Assembly: GCA_001430745.1 (NCBI GenBank)
Contig: KQ481970.1
Location: 35,465-65,349 of the forward strand
Reading direction: 5' to 3'
Length of the DNA: 29,885 nucleotides
Origin: Auxenochlorella pyrenoidosa
Lineage: Eukaryota > Chlorophyta > Trebouxiophyceae > Chlorellales > Chlorellaceae
The position numbers and the translations under genes were made by a program. The notes under the pieces are model-generated. The model saw only the letters and a program-made list of their open reading frames with translations. It was not told where the DNA came from and did no database searches. Shown piece by piece: positions 1 through 9,553 of the stretch. Each line of letters begins with the position of its first letter. Within the stretch, counting starts at the first letter, position 1.

Positions 1-3000
1 TCCCTCGCCTGTCAGGATGCTGATGGTGGTGGTCTTGCCCGCGCCGTTGTGCCCCAGCAGGGCGGTGATCTGGCCCCGGCCCACATCAAGGTTCAGACCA
101 TCCACCGCCACCTGGCAGGGCAATGCACAGCAGCCGGGCGGCCAGGCAGCACGCTCAGGCCAGAAGGGGGTCGGAGCAGTGCCGCCCAGTTTGCAACAGC
201 GGTGGCAGGGGGCTGCAGGCATGATTGAGGCGTGCGCGGCGCTCACGCACGCGCGCTCCCTTGCTGACCTGCCCCGCTGCGTAGCCCCGCCTCACCTTTT
301 CCATGCCGTCGGTGGTGTGGAAGACCTTGCGCAGCCCACGGATGCGCACAGCAGCGTCCACGGCTTGCCCGGCTTCCGCCTCATCGGCGCTGCCCGCCCC
401 TGCGCGCGCGCCACTCGTCCCCCTTGCAGCACTAGACGCGTCTGCGGCACCGCTGGCGCCTGGCTTGCCAGCACAGCGGGGGCGCCAGTAGTGGGTTGAC
501 AGGGGGAAGGTCCAGGGCAGGCGCTGGCCCACATCGGAGGGCATGACCTGCGGCAAAGAGAACAGGCTTTGGGTTAGGTGAAGCAGGAGCTGCCAGCGAG
601 CCCCGCACGGGCGGCAGGGCAGTGCACGGGACTCGCAGGCGGGCTGCCGCTGGCTACATGCTCCCACGCGGCAGCCACAGCTGGCGATCGGGAGGGGCGG
701 GACGGGGAGTATAAAGCACAGCGTGCACGGAGTGGAGGGGCCACACCCTGGCGCCCCCTCGCCTTGTCAAGGTACCACAGCAGCAGGCCGTACAGCAGTA
801 CATCCAGCAGCAGCATGCGGTACACGCTGGCCGCGCTGCGGTGCACGGGGCAGGGCAAGCCAGGGAGACCGTGGACTGGTTGGCGCGGCATGGCAGCAGG
901 TTGCGCACGCGCTGGCGGCCCGTGCACCGAACACACGGCATGCAGCGATGCGGCCCAGCTCGCGCCGCTGGCCCCGCAGCGATGCGCTCCTGCCGCAGCC
1001 GCTGCGTCGGCGGCCCTGCTGTGCCCTGCTGTGCCCACCTGAAGCTGTGCTCCACAGTCACGGGCTGGCTGAGGGAGCGCCAGGTCAGCCCCTGCTGGCA
1101 GGCCAGGGGGCCAGAGGGTAGCCTGTCCGATGACCGCTTGGACCAGGCAAGCAAGACACCGAGACCGCACCTACATGCGCCGGCCCCCCAGCAGCCCCCC
1201 CTGCATGCAGCACTACATTCATTTCTAATAAAACTCGCCTGCTGCGCCGCCTCGTGCTTCACCAGCACGGAGGCAAAGAGGGAGATGGCGGAGGGCGGCA
1301 GCAGGCAGGAGAGCGCCCAGCCGGCGCCGCCGTACGGCTGCAGGGAGGGCATCATGTAGCTGCGGGGGAGGGGGGGGGGCACGGTTTACACAATGAACGC
1401 CGTGTAGCAGCTCAGGGGATGCCACATCAAGGAAGCAGGAGTGCTGTCTGCCATCTTACTTGGCACCTTGCATTCGCGACGTCTACAACCTGCCATGCGC
1501 CAGCTCAGACCAGCCGGCCCCCGAGCCCGTCTTGCACCACAAGCTGGCAAGACGGGCAGCAGGGGCTACCCATCCACCCCACGCTGCGCGCGCTCACCCC
1601 GGCATCATGGCTAGCGAGTAGAGCACCGCGGCGGCGCCGCCCGCCACGCGCGCCTTGCTGAACAGCGTGGACAGGCAGTAGGCGAAGAGCAGCAGGGCGG
1701 CGGCCACGAGCCAGTAGAAGGCCAGCATGAGGAGCAGGCTGCGCAGGAGGGGAGGGGGTGGGGGCGGAGGGCGGGGGAGCCGGGGTGTGAGCACTCGGAA
1801 GAGCTGAACGGTGAGACACGTCTCTGGCAGTCTCAGGTGACCCCCGCACCACCGTTCCCAGGTATGTCGCCGCCTGTGGCAGGAGGCCGCCTCCGCTCTG
1901 GGCGACACATCCCCGTACCCACCACTCACAGCCCACCCCCTGCAAACCCACACACCCCCACCTTTTCTGAACAGCCTCCCACATCACCCCCCACCTGACC
2001 CGTTTTATGTACAGTATGAGCTTCGGACTCCCCTGCGTCCCCTTGCACCCTGTCCCCCCTCCCCTTTTTTTCTCCCCAGCCCCAAGCTGTCTCTTGGGGG
2101 TCTGTGTCGCAAGTTCCGTTGCGGATAGACAGACTTTAAGCCCAAACAAGCAAGGTAGCTCCGCTCGCGGCAACCAGGCCCCCCCACCCCCACCCCCACC
2201 CCCACCCCCCCAAAGGTCAGCACCCCCGCCACGCGACGCGCCTGCTGTGCGCAAAGGGGTAGAGGCCGACCAGCGCGCACAGCGCGCCGCTGGCAGCCAT
2301 GCCCGCCCAGTGCGACAGGAACCAGCTGCCCCAGTAGGCGCCATCCTGGGGGGCGGGCAGTCAGGGGCAGGCATGTGAGGGCAGGAGCCGGACTCTGGCA
2401 AACTAGAGCCGTCGCCCTGGGCCACCATGGCTTGAGAAACGCGCGATGCCCGTGCAGGCATGCGAGAAGCTTAACGCCTGATGCCCTTGCGGAGCAGGCG
2501 TGCCCCTGTACCCCGCCCAGCAAGCGCTGCTGAGCGTGCGCCCTGCCCTGGGGCCCACTGCCCCACCCGCTCACCCGCAGGCCCAGGATGCGCATGCCCT
2601 CCCGCAGGAGCAGCTCCTTTTCCTGCACAATGGACGCCACCGCTGCAGTGCAGGCAGGGGGCCGGGGGTGGGGGGTGGGGGGTAAGCAACGTCGACGAGC
2701 AGCGCCGGCCAGCGCAGCAGTTCAAACAGCACACCGTCAGAAGGTTGCTAAGGTTGCTCAACAACCAGGGCTCTGGGCCTCGCAGGCAATGCAAGCGGTG
2801 GCAAGGGGGTGGGGAAGCAGGTCAGCCATGCAGCCCGACGCAGCCGGCCAGCGCGCCCCGCCCCTGACCCCCACCCCCACCGGCGCGGGTGGGCTGCAGG
2901 AAGGCAAAGACGAGCAGCATGTTGAAGAAGAGGGCGGCGGCGGTGGCACCCAGGTCCAGGGTGAGGGCGGGCCAGGGGAAGGGCTTGACCGACAGCTCCA

Positions 3001-5213
3001 GAGGCAGCAGCAGCGGCGAGGCCGCGGCCGCAGCGGCCAGCCAGCCGGGGCTGCCGGGGGCGGGGCTGTCCGCGCCTGCCGCCTCGCTGCCGCCTGCCGA
3101 CGAGCTGGCGTCGGCCGTGCCACCGCTGTAGCCGTTGGCACCTGTTCCGCCTGCTGTTCCCGCTGCGCGTGCTGCGCCTGCAGCCGCATGCGCCAGCATG
3201 GCCTGCTCCACCAGCACTTGCAGGTTTGAAAAGAACCAGTACTGCAGGCCAGGGCGCGAGACAGGGGTCGGGTCGAGGGCAGGCCCGAGACAGGGCCAAA
3301 CGATTGACATGGAAGCACGAGGGCGGGCCAGCAGATGCGGCCAGCAGAGGACGGCTGGATCCTTGTGAGTGGGAGGGCAGCAGCCCGGCCTGCACTGCCT
3401 CTCAGCCTGACCAGCAGCGACTGGCTGGGTGCTGCGGAGCAGGGCAGGGGTGCACTGCCACCTGTCAGAGCGCACCTGCTTGTACTGGTTGCCGGGCAGC
3501 AGGTCAAACTGCGGCGCAGGGGGTGGGGGTGGGGGGTTCAAACGTGCAGCAGGCAGGTTTCGCAAGGGGTGGGAACGCTTCAGAGGGCTGAGTGCGCCTC
3601 TGGGGGGCGCCTAGCCCCGCTTTCAGCAGCCTACAGAGGCAGCTGCTGGCCGAAAAGCCGCCTCCGTTCTCTCTCGGGCAATTGTGCTGGCCGCCCCCTA
3701 ATGCAAAGCATGCTGGCAGTTCGTGGCGACACCGCCACCGCAAAGGCACCCCCCCCCCACCCACCCACCCACCCACCCACAGCTGACCTGGTTCAGGCGC
3801 ATGCGGGTGGGGGGGACGTCAGTGTGGTTCATACGAAGCGAGTATTGGAACACTGAGGGGCCGGGGGCGGCACCCGAGGCTGCGCCTGTACCCCTGTGCT
3901 CCACATTGTCACCGCCGCCTGGAGACAGGGACAGGGACAGCTGCCACGGCGGCGGCCCTCCCTGCTGCTGCTGCTGGAATGGTGCCGCCGCATGCTGTGC
4001 GTGCTCTGCTGGCTGCTGAGCATGCTGCGCCCAGCTGGTCAGGTCCAGCACAGCGTCCACCGTGCCGAGCTGGGCGGCCGCTGCAGCCGCCGCCTCCCGC
4101 CCGCTTGCGTACCCGACCAGCTGCCGCTGAAACAAGGGGAGGTAGCAGGCCGGCTGCGCCCGGCAGGCGGCCGCGCCGCCCGTCAGGCACTCGGGGTGGC
4201 CCGCCGCCGCTGCCGCGCCCGCCGCGGCCGCCCAGTACTGGTAGAACGACGCCGAGCTGTTCCTGCGCGGCCGCACCGCGTCAGGCGGGCAGGCGGCCGC
4301 CTTGGCCACCAGCAGCATCAGCTGCTGCACGGCGGTGGTGTTGGGGGCGAAGAGGACGCGGGCGGCGAGGTCGCGGCGCGTTGAGGCGGGGCCTGTAGGG
4401 TGGGGGGCAAAGATGGCAGGCCGTCACAGGCGGCGGGTGTGTCACAAGCGGCGGACACACTCGCAAGTGTGCCAGCAGGCGTGGGGAGGACTGCAGCAGC
4501 CCAGCCTGGCAGCTGGGCATGGTGGGTGAGCAACACAGCCTGCAGCCGCACCGACAGCCGCCCCGCCCTGCTCGCACCCAAGTACAGCTCCCCCCAGCCC
4601 GCCATGTCGGCGGGGTACGCCGGGGACAGCTGGCGCGGCGAAGGTATGGGCTTCACGTAGTGCTTGGGGATGCACATTACCTGGGAAAGGGGGCAGCGCA
4701 CCGGGACAGCGCAACTTGAGAACACTTCCCTCGGGTCCCTTGGCGATCACTGCAGCTGGCCCAGCATGGCCAGCCAGCTTTAAGTGCTGCGGCGTGTGCT
4801 TGAAAGAATGTGGCAACGTGTCTTACCAGAAAGAAGAGCACAGGCACCAGGATGTCCAGAACCGCAGGCGCGGCGCCTCCCAGCCCAAACCAGCGGCGCC
4901 TGCGGTGCAGGTGCGCAGGCAGGGAGCGGTGTCAAGGCGGGCCATGCCGCAAATCGACTCCGAGTCGCATGTATGTCCACATCCTGCTGCACGGGTGCCC
5001 CGCCTGCGTGCCCTGCAGGGCAAGGACACGCCCCTGCAGAGAAAGCAAGCGTGCCCAGTGGCGGCAGGCGGCCGCGGCGCACCCGCCCTTGAGGCGCAGC
5101 AGCCAGTTCTTATGCAAGACGGCTTCGAACTGGTGCCAGGCGCTCGGGGCGGAGCGTCTGGCCTCCCAGGGCGGAGGAGGAGGCAGAGTCCCATCTTGAG
5201 AACTTCCAGCCAT
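1..5213 (-). CDS. ABC transporter subfamily A (ABCA), N-terminal half; 3' end outside the window
   Basis: Membrane exporter of the ABCA family, which typically moves lipids. Fourteen exons join in phase to 743 residues: 5083-5213, 4827-4899, 4578-4680, 3788-4392, 3476-3508, 2881-3241, 2575-2642, 2242-2345, 1598-1738, 1239-1359, 1039-1091, 763-835, 296-547 and 1-111. The chosen ATG (5211-5213) opens MAGSSQDG. A first membrane segment (about residues 45-68) is followed by a long extracellular loop ending in [13 protein letters not shown]. Then come further membrane segments, the [15 protein letters not shown] loop, FSKARVAGG, a WYLDKVMPSDVG segment, and the start of the nucleotide-binding domain with Walker [11 protein letters not shown] at about 726-735. 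The rest of that domain lies off the left edge, so half- or full-size cannot be decided. Three introns use GC donors (2241, 1238, 762); for the one at 2241 a GT donor a few bases on also fits the phase. One exon is only 33 nt. The family call is firm. Confidence 0.93.
2179..2211. repeat. (CCCCCA)n tract in an ABCA intron
   Basis: Low-complexity C-rich run just after the donor of the exon ending at 2242. In the transcript it reads as repeated G runs that could fold as a G-quadruplex. Confidence 0.85.
3748..3780. repeat. (CCCA)n tract in an ABCA intron
   Basis: C9 followed by about six CCCA units, beginning 8 bases from the splice donor at 3787. It is G-rich in the transcript. Confidence 0.9.
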
Positions 5214-5513
5214 CTTGATCGCCGCTACGGTTGTGTAGCGACACTTCGATTGTCGATCACAGTGTAACGACACGCGCTGAAGAGCAGAAGATGCCAACAT
5301 GAAATTCTTGCGCCTCCACGTGGATTTTGGGCGCAAGACCTCCTCAGCTGATCACCAACACACTCCTGCAGACGCCCACTTCCGATCGGCACTGCCAGAC
5401 TTCTTTTTCTTCCTCGGGTTGGCCCGGCCACCAACCGCGCCCTCCCACCCTTCCACTGCTGCACCCTTTGACCCTTCCAGAACCTCCAGCAGCAGGCGAA
5501 GAATCGGCTTTAA
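5214..5513. promoter_or_regulatory. Divergent intergenic region between ABCA and ISCA2
   Basis: These 300 bases separate two start codons facing away from each other, so they must hold both 5' leaders and probably both promoters. The stretch is less GC-rich than the flanking exons. No TATA box or known operator was recognised. Confidence 0.5.
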
Positions 5514-7017
5514 ATGCAACGCCAGGCCGCGCTGCAGGCAGGGCGCCTGGCGCGGGCAACCCTTGTCGCTGCCGGCAACTGGGGCCCTGGCAGCACTGCT
5601 GCCGCCATGGACATCGCTACTGTAGGCGCATGTGCCACTTCCAGGGCCACCGCAGCGGTTGCGGGCTTCCAGACCACTGCCGCTCCTGCTGGTGCCGCCG
5701 CCGCCATCCTCTGGCAACGTGGACTGCAGGCCTGGGCACAACGGCAGCAGCAGCAGCAGAGCGGTCCCCTCTCCGCGGCAGGGCAGGGGCCTTATGTTCA
5801 ACAGCAGCAGGGGCAGCGCCGGGGCGTGGCCAGTGCACAGGCTGAGCCCAGCACCAGCAGCAGCAATGAGGCGGCGGCCGATGCCAGCAACGGCCTTGGC
5901 ATTTCTGATGCAGCTGTCCAGCGCCTTAAAGAGCTGCAGGCACAGGTGAGTTGGTCATTGCCTTCCGGCTGTGTTTATTTCGGCGCGCAATCGCAGCCTC
6001 TGCAAGCAGAGACGGTGCTTGCAGTGCAGCATGGTGCAACCCTCTGCTGAGCACTAGCATCTGAAGGGGACTAATCAGGCACAAAGCTGCGAGCACTGCC
6101 TGGTCCACCCTGCACCCTTCTGCTCCTCGTGCTGCCCCGCAAAGCCTGCACCGTCCCCCGTGCTGTGCGCAGTCGGGGGGCCCCGTGGCGCTGCGCGTGA
6201 CCGTGGAGGGCGGCGGCTGCAGCGGCTTCCAGTACGAGTTTGCCATCGAGGAGGGCGCAGCGGCCACGGCGCAGCCGGCAGGGACAGACAGGTGCGAACG
6301 TGTTGCTGGAGGGGCAGGGGAGCAGCAGGGGGGGGGGGGGGGCGGACAGTTTCGGCTTGTGTGTTCTAGCGCTGCGCCACTGCGCTGCTGCTGCTTGCTG
6401 CCCGCCACATGTCCCAGCTCCCCTGCCACGGCCTCTGCTCCTCTTCCGCCAGCCAGCCTGCCCGCCACAAGGCAGCCTGGCAGCCCGCCTTGCAGCCTGA
6501 TCAGTCCCGCACTCCTGGCCGCTAGAAACCCGGCCTCTGCGCAGGCTGTTTGAGCGGGGGGGCGTGCGGGTGGTGTGCGACGACATATCGCTCGAGTTCC
6601 TCAAGGGCGCCACAGGTGAGCGAGGGCCGGGCTCCCCCTCCCCCCCGCTCGCGCTGTTCTGCTGTGCCACGGCGGGTGCAACCATTTGTTGCATGGTGGG
6701 GGCATGGGACGGCCCCAGACGCGGGCGGCACACCAGCAGTCCAGCGCTGCCGACGGGGCTGCCGGCATGAGCCCTCTCCTGTCCAGCCTTGCGCTGCCCA
6801 CACGGCATGTGCGCCGCTTTTGCGATTGACAGTGTGCGCGTCGAACGGATCCGCAGCAGCATGTGTTGACCAGACTGTGCTCCGTCGGGCCCTACACACC
6901 CCCCTTCCCCCTACAGTCGACTTTGAGTCGGACCTGATGCGCAGCGCGTTTGTGATCAGCGCCAACCCCAACGCCGCCTCAAGCTGCGGCTGCGGCAGCA
7001 GCTTTGTCGCCAAGTGA
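5514..7017 (+). CDS. ISCA2: A-type iron-sulfur cluster carrier, ISCA2-like, probably mitochondrial
   Basis: Carrier or scaffold protein that helps insert Fe-S clusters into target enzymes; ISCA2 acts with ISCA1 in mitochondrial [4Fe-4S] assembly. Exons 5514-5945, 6173-6291, 6545-6615 and 6917-7017 join in phase to 240 residues. The A-type domain is confined to about residues 130-240: GLGISDAAVQRL, VEGGGCSGFQY with Cys160, DDISLEFLKGATVDF, and the C-terminal SCGCGSSF with Cys231 and Cys233. These are the three conserved cluster ligands, and the DDISLEFLKGATVDF block matches the ISCA2 rather than the ISCA1 style. The first about 125 residues are Ala/Gln/Ser-rich and low in acidic residues, as expected of an organelle presequence; their length is unusual. 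The ATG at 5514 is the first in frame. Introns are GT-AG; intron 2 contains a long G run at about 6331. Confidence 0.93.
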
Positions 7018-7874
7018 CGACCCCCGCCGCCCAGAGAATGAATGCCTGCGCAGGGCCAGCTCGCAGCCTGCGGCCCTGGAGCCCGCCCATGCAGAATCGC
7101 GCTGTCCGCAGCGCGGCTGTCCTGCCAACAAGCAGGGCTCCAGCCCGGCCTGCCCCAGTGCGCGCCAGTGCTGGCAGCATTGGCGGCGAATGGCCAGCCA
7201 AGCTGCGCGCACCGCGCTCTGTTGACACATGAATATGCCATAGCTTGTACACTTCCAGCGAGCCTGCTCTGTCTCTGGCAGGTGCCAAGCCATCCAGGCC
7301 TGTCAGCTCTTGGCCTCTTTTTGCACCGCATTTCATCGCCCACCAGAGCGTGATACGCCTGCTCTTCCTCATTTCCTATGAACCCTCGCAATGCAAGCCC
7401 AACCAACTTGTGGTGCTCCACGCATCTGCTTTACAAGGGGTAGTGGTACATGAGAGGCGCTGTGCAGCGGGAAAGGCTGCGCCTTGATGCACATTCCAGT
7501 GCGCAAGCGAGTATCTAGATGAATCGGAGGTTGCATGAGTTGGCAAAGGCTGGCGGACAGTGCTGACGATGCGAGAATGGTACAGAGTGGGGTGTTGTGG
7601 GGAGAGCAGTGCCGGGGCTGGCATAGGGCACCCAGGTTAGGCAAAGCAGGAGCATTTGTTCAGTATATGACGACATCTGGTTGGGATAGCAAACGATGAG
7701 TGGAAGGAGCAAGAAGCAGGAGGAGACGAAGAAATCAGAGGGATCGGTGTTCTGCTGATCAGAAAATGCTGTCACTCTTTGCTGTGGGCATGGCTGCCGC
7801 ACTGCGCGTCTGTTTCCGCACTTCTCAATGTGGCGCTTTCTAGTGTTCTGTGGCCACCGCCTCAGGTGAGGTCA
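7018..7874. other. Convergent intergenic region (3' ends of ISCA2 and thioredoxin-like gene)
   Basis: No convincing gene was found in these 857 bases. ORFs here are short, lack family motifs and have no plausible splice partners. The region should hold the 3' untranslated parts of the two converging genes. The part near 7640-7800 is noticeably less GC-rich. Confidence 0.6.
7431..7435 (-). terminator. Putative TGTAA polyadenylation signal for the thioredoxin-like gene
   Basis: TGTAA is the usual green-algal polyadenylation signal. Read on the minus strand it lies about 440 nt beyond the stop of the gene ending at 7875. That is rather far, so the link is tentative. Confidence 0.3.
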
Positions 7875-8886
7875 TCATGAAGCAAAGGAGAAGTTCAGGG
7901 CGTCGCACCCCGCCGGGTGCTCGTCCAAGGCTGCACTGGGGCGCAGCGCCGCCGCCACCGCTTCGTGCAGCGTGATGGCAGCTGCTGCCGCCGCTGTGCC
8001 GGGTGCCTGGTCAGCAGCCACATCCAGCCGGGCAAGCAGCTGGTCACCCCGCAGCAGCAGCGTACAGGGCAGGCGGCCAATGTGCAGGCCCTCCACCAAC
8101 TCCTGGCTCTCTGCCGCCGCTGCCGCCGAGGCCGCCACCGGCGGCTGCAGCACGAGCCGCACAAAGAGGGCGGCTGGGTAGCGCCGGCAGGCATCCGACA
8201 GGTGGGGTAGGAAGGCCTGCAGCACGGGGTGCACACGTGCAGATGGGCCAGGCTGGTGCCAGCAAGAGGGCATGTTTTGGGGCAGAGGCCACGACCATTC
8301 ATGCCAGGAAAGTGGTGGCTCGCAGGGCAGAGCAGCAACTCCTACACGCGCTCACCTCGCCGATTGGGCAGTCGGTGCCCACTAGGTGGACAACCAGCAG
8401 CCTGCGCTTGTGGCAGGCAAGCAGGTGCCGCAGCTCGGCCGCGCTCTGCAGCTCAAGCACCCGGGGGGAGGTAGCAGCTGCTGCCGGCCGTGCCCGGCCT
8501 GGGCCGCTGCTGCTGACAAAGTTGGCCGCGGCTGGTCTGCGGGGAAGTAGCGCGGCGTCCACGTCCGTGCCCTTGTGCGCTAGAGAGGCGCCGGTAGGCT
8601 GAGCTGCATGCTGCTGCTGGCGGGAGGCAGCCCCTGCCGCGGCCCAGTCAACATGCTGCGACAGGCGGTCCACAGCCGACGTGGTTTTGCCGGCCATTGC
8701 GGCCATCATGCCAGGGATGATTGTGCGCAGCAGTGTCGTGCGCCGGGACGCGGCGGAGCTCTGGGGAGCGGGCGGTGCTGCAAGGCCGGTGGCGGGCTGG
8801 CGGTGGGCTGCTGACTGGCTGCGGTTGGCGGGCGGCGCCGCGCCGCCGATAGAAGCTCGCGCTGCGAGAGCCATGGATGTGTGCAT
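7875..8886 (-). CDS. Thioredoxin-like fold protein lacking a CxxC active site, probably plastid-targeted
   Basis: Two exons (8356-8886 and 7875-8216) joined by a GT-AG phase-0 intron give 290 residues. The first about 130 residues are rich in Ala, Ser, Gln and Arg with few acids, resembling a chloroplast transit peptide. From about residue 145 the pattern is thioredoxin-like: VLELQSAAELRHLL, a core strand LLVVHLVGTDCPIGE, an amphipathic helix, the strand FVRLVL, then GRLPCTLLLRGDQLLARL, where Pro227 sits at the position of the fold's cis-proline. The usual WCGPC is replaced by TDCPIG, leaving one cysteine (Cys173) at the active site, so an ordinary dithiol reductase role is doubtful. CDSP32-like proteins are the nearest plant analogy I can think of; that is inference. 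The ATG at 8886 was chosen because it is the first in frame; a second ATG at 8874 is possible. Confidence 0.72.
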
Positions 8887-9553
8887 AGCGCTGCCCGGCG
8901 CGGCTCCGACGCGGAGAGGGCTGATCCTGCGTTGGTTGGTACACTGTCTTTGCGGGTTCAAGAGGAGCTCAGGAGAACCCTATCGATATGAACAGGAAGG
9001 GGACAGAGAGTAGGCCCGGGAAGACGCGTTTCCGGCCATGTGCGGGCTGGGCCGCCAGGTGGCACAGCAGCGCCAGCAGCAGCTGCAGCGCTGAGGGACA
9101 CACAAGACCAGGCCAGATGGGCAGGCTTTGGCAGGTCTTGGGCGATGCTTCGCTGAATACCGTTTCAAGACTCCTCTATGGCCTCCAAATCCTTCCTGCC
9201 TCCTGTGTGGGCTCTGAGCAGGCTCTGAGTGCGCATCTGGCGTGCCCACCGGTGGGCATTGCCGGTACCGACAACGCACCCCATCCAGCCCACCTCCGAC
9301 AGGAGTCCCTTCCAGAGCGAGAGCGACAGGCAGACTTGAGGCTCGTTACACTGATCTGGATGTGAGATCTACCGGTTCTGGGGCTTGGCTGAAGATTGCA
9401 AGCTGCACTGCATCAAGCTCCAGCACGGCACAGCAGGCTGTAGAAGTGGCGCCAGCACTTCTGCGGCGCACTGCGCTGCCGAAAGCTTCAATCATGCAGA
9501 GAAGTTCAGGGATCTAAAACAACGAAGCCACATGAAAACTGAACTCTGACACC
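8887..9553. promoter_or_regulatory. Divergent intergenic region between thioredoxin-like and coiled-coil genes
   Basis: These 667 bases separate two outward-facing start codons and presumably carry two promoters and 5' leaders. No further gene or RNA was recognised. A short upstream exon of either gene cannot be excluded. Confidence 0.45.

Noticed and set aside
1505..2461. Minus-strand open frame of 318 codons within ABCA
   Set aside because: It is the read-through of two exons plus introns of the transporter, partly in another frame.
4957..4969. Palindrome CGACTCCGAGTCG in ABCA intron 1
   Set aside because: It is a short isolated palindrome with no second copy or context; chance is sufficient.
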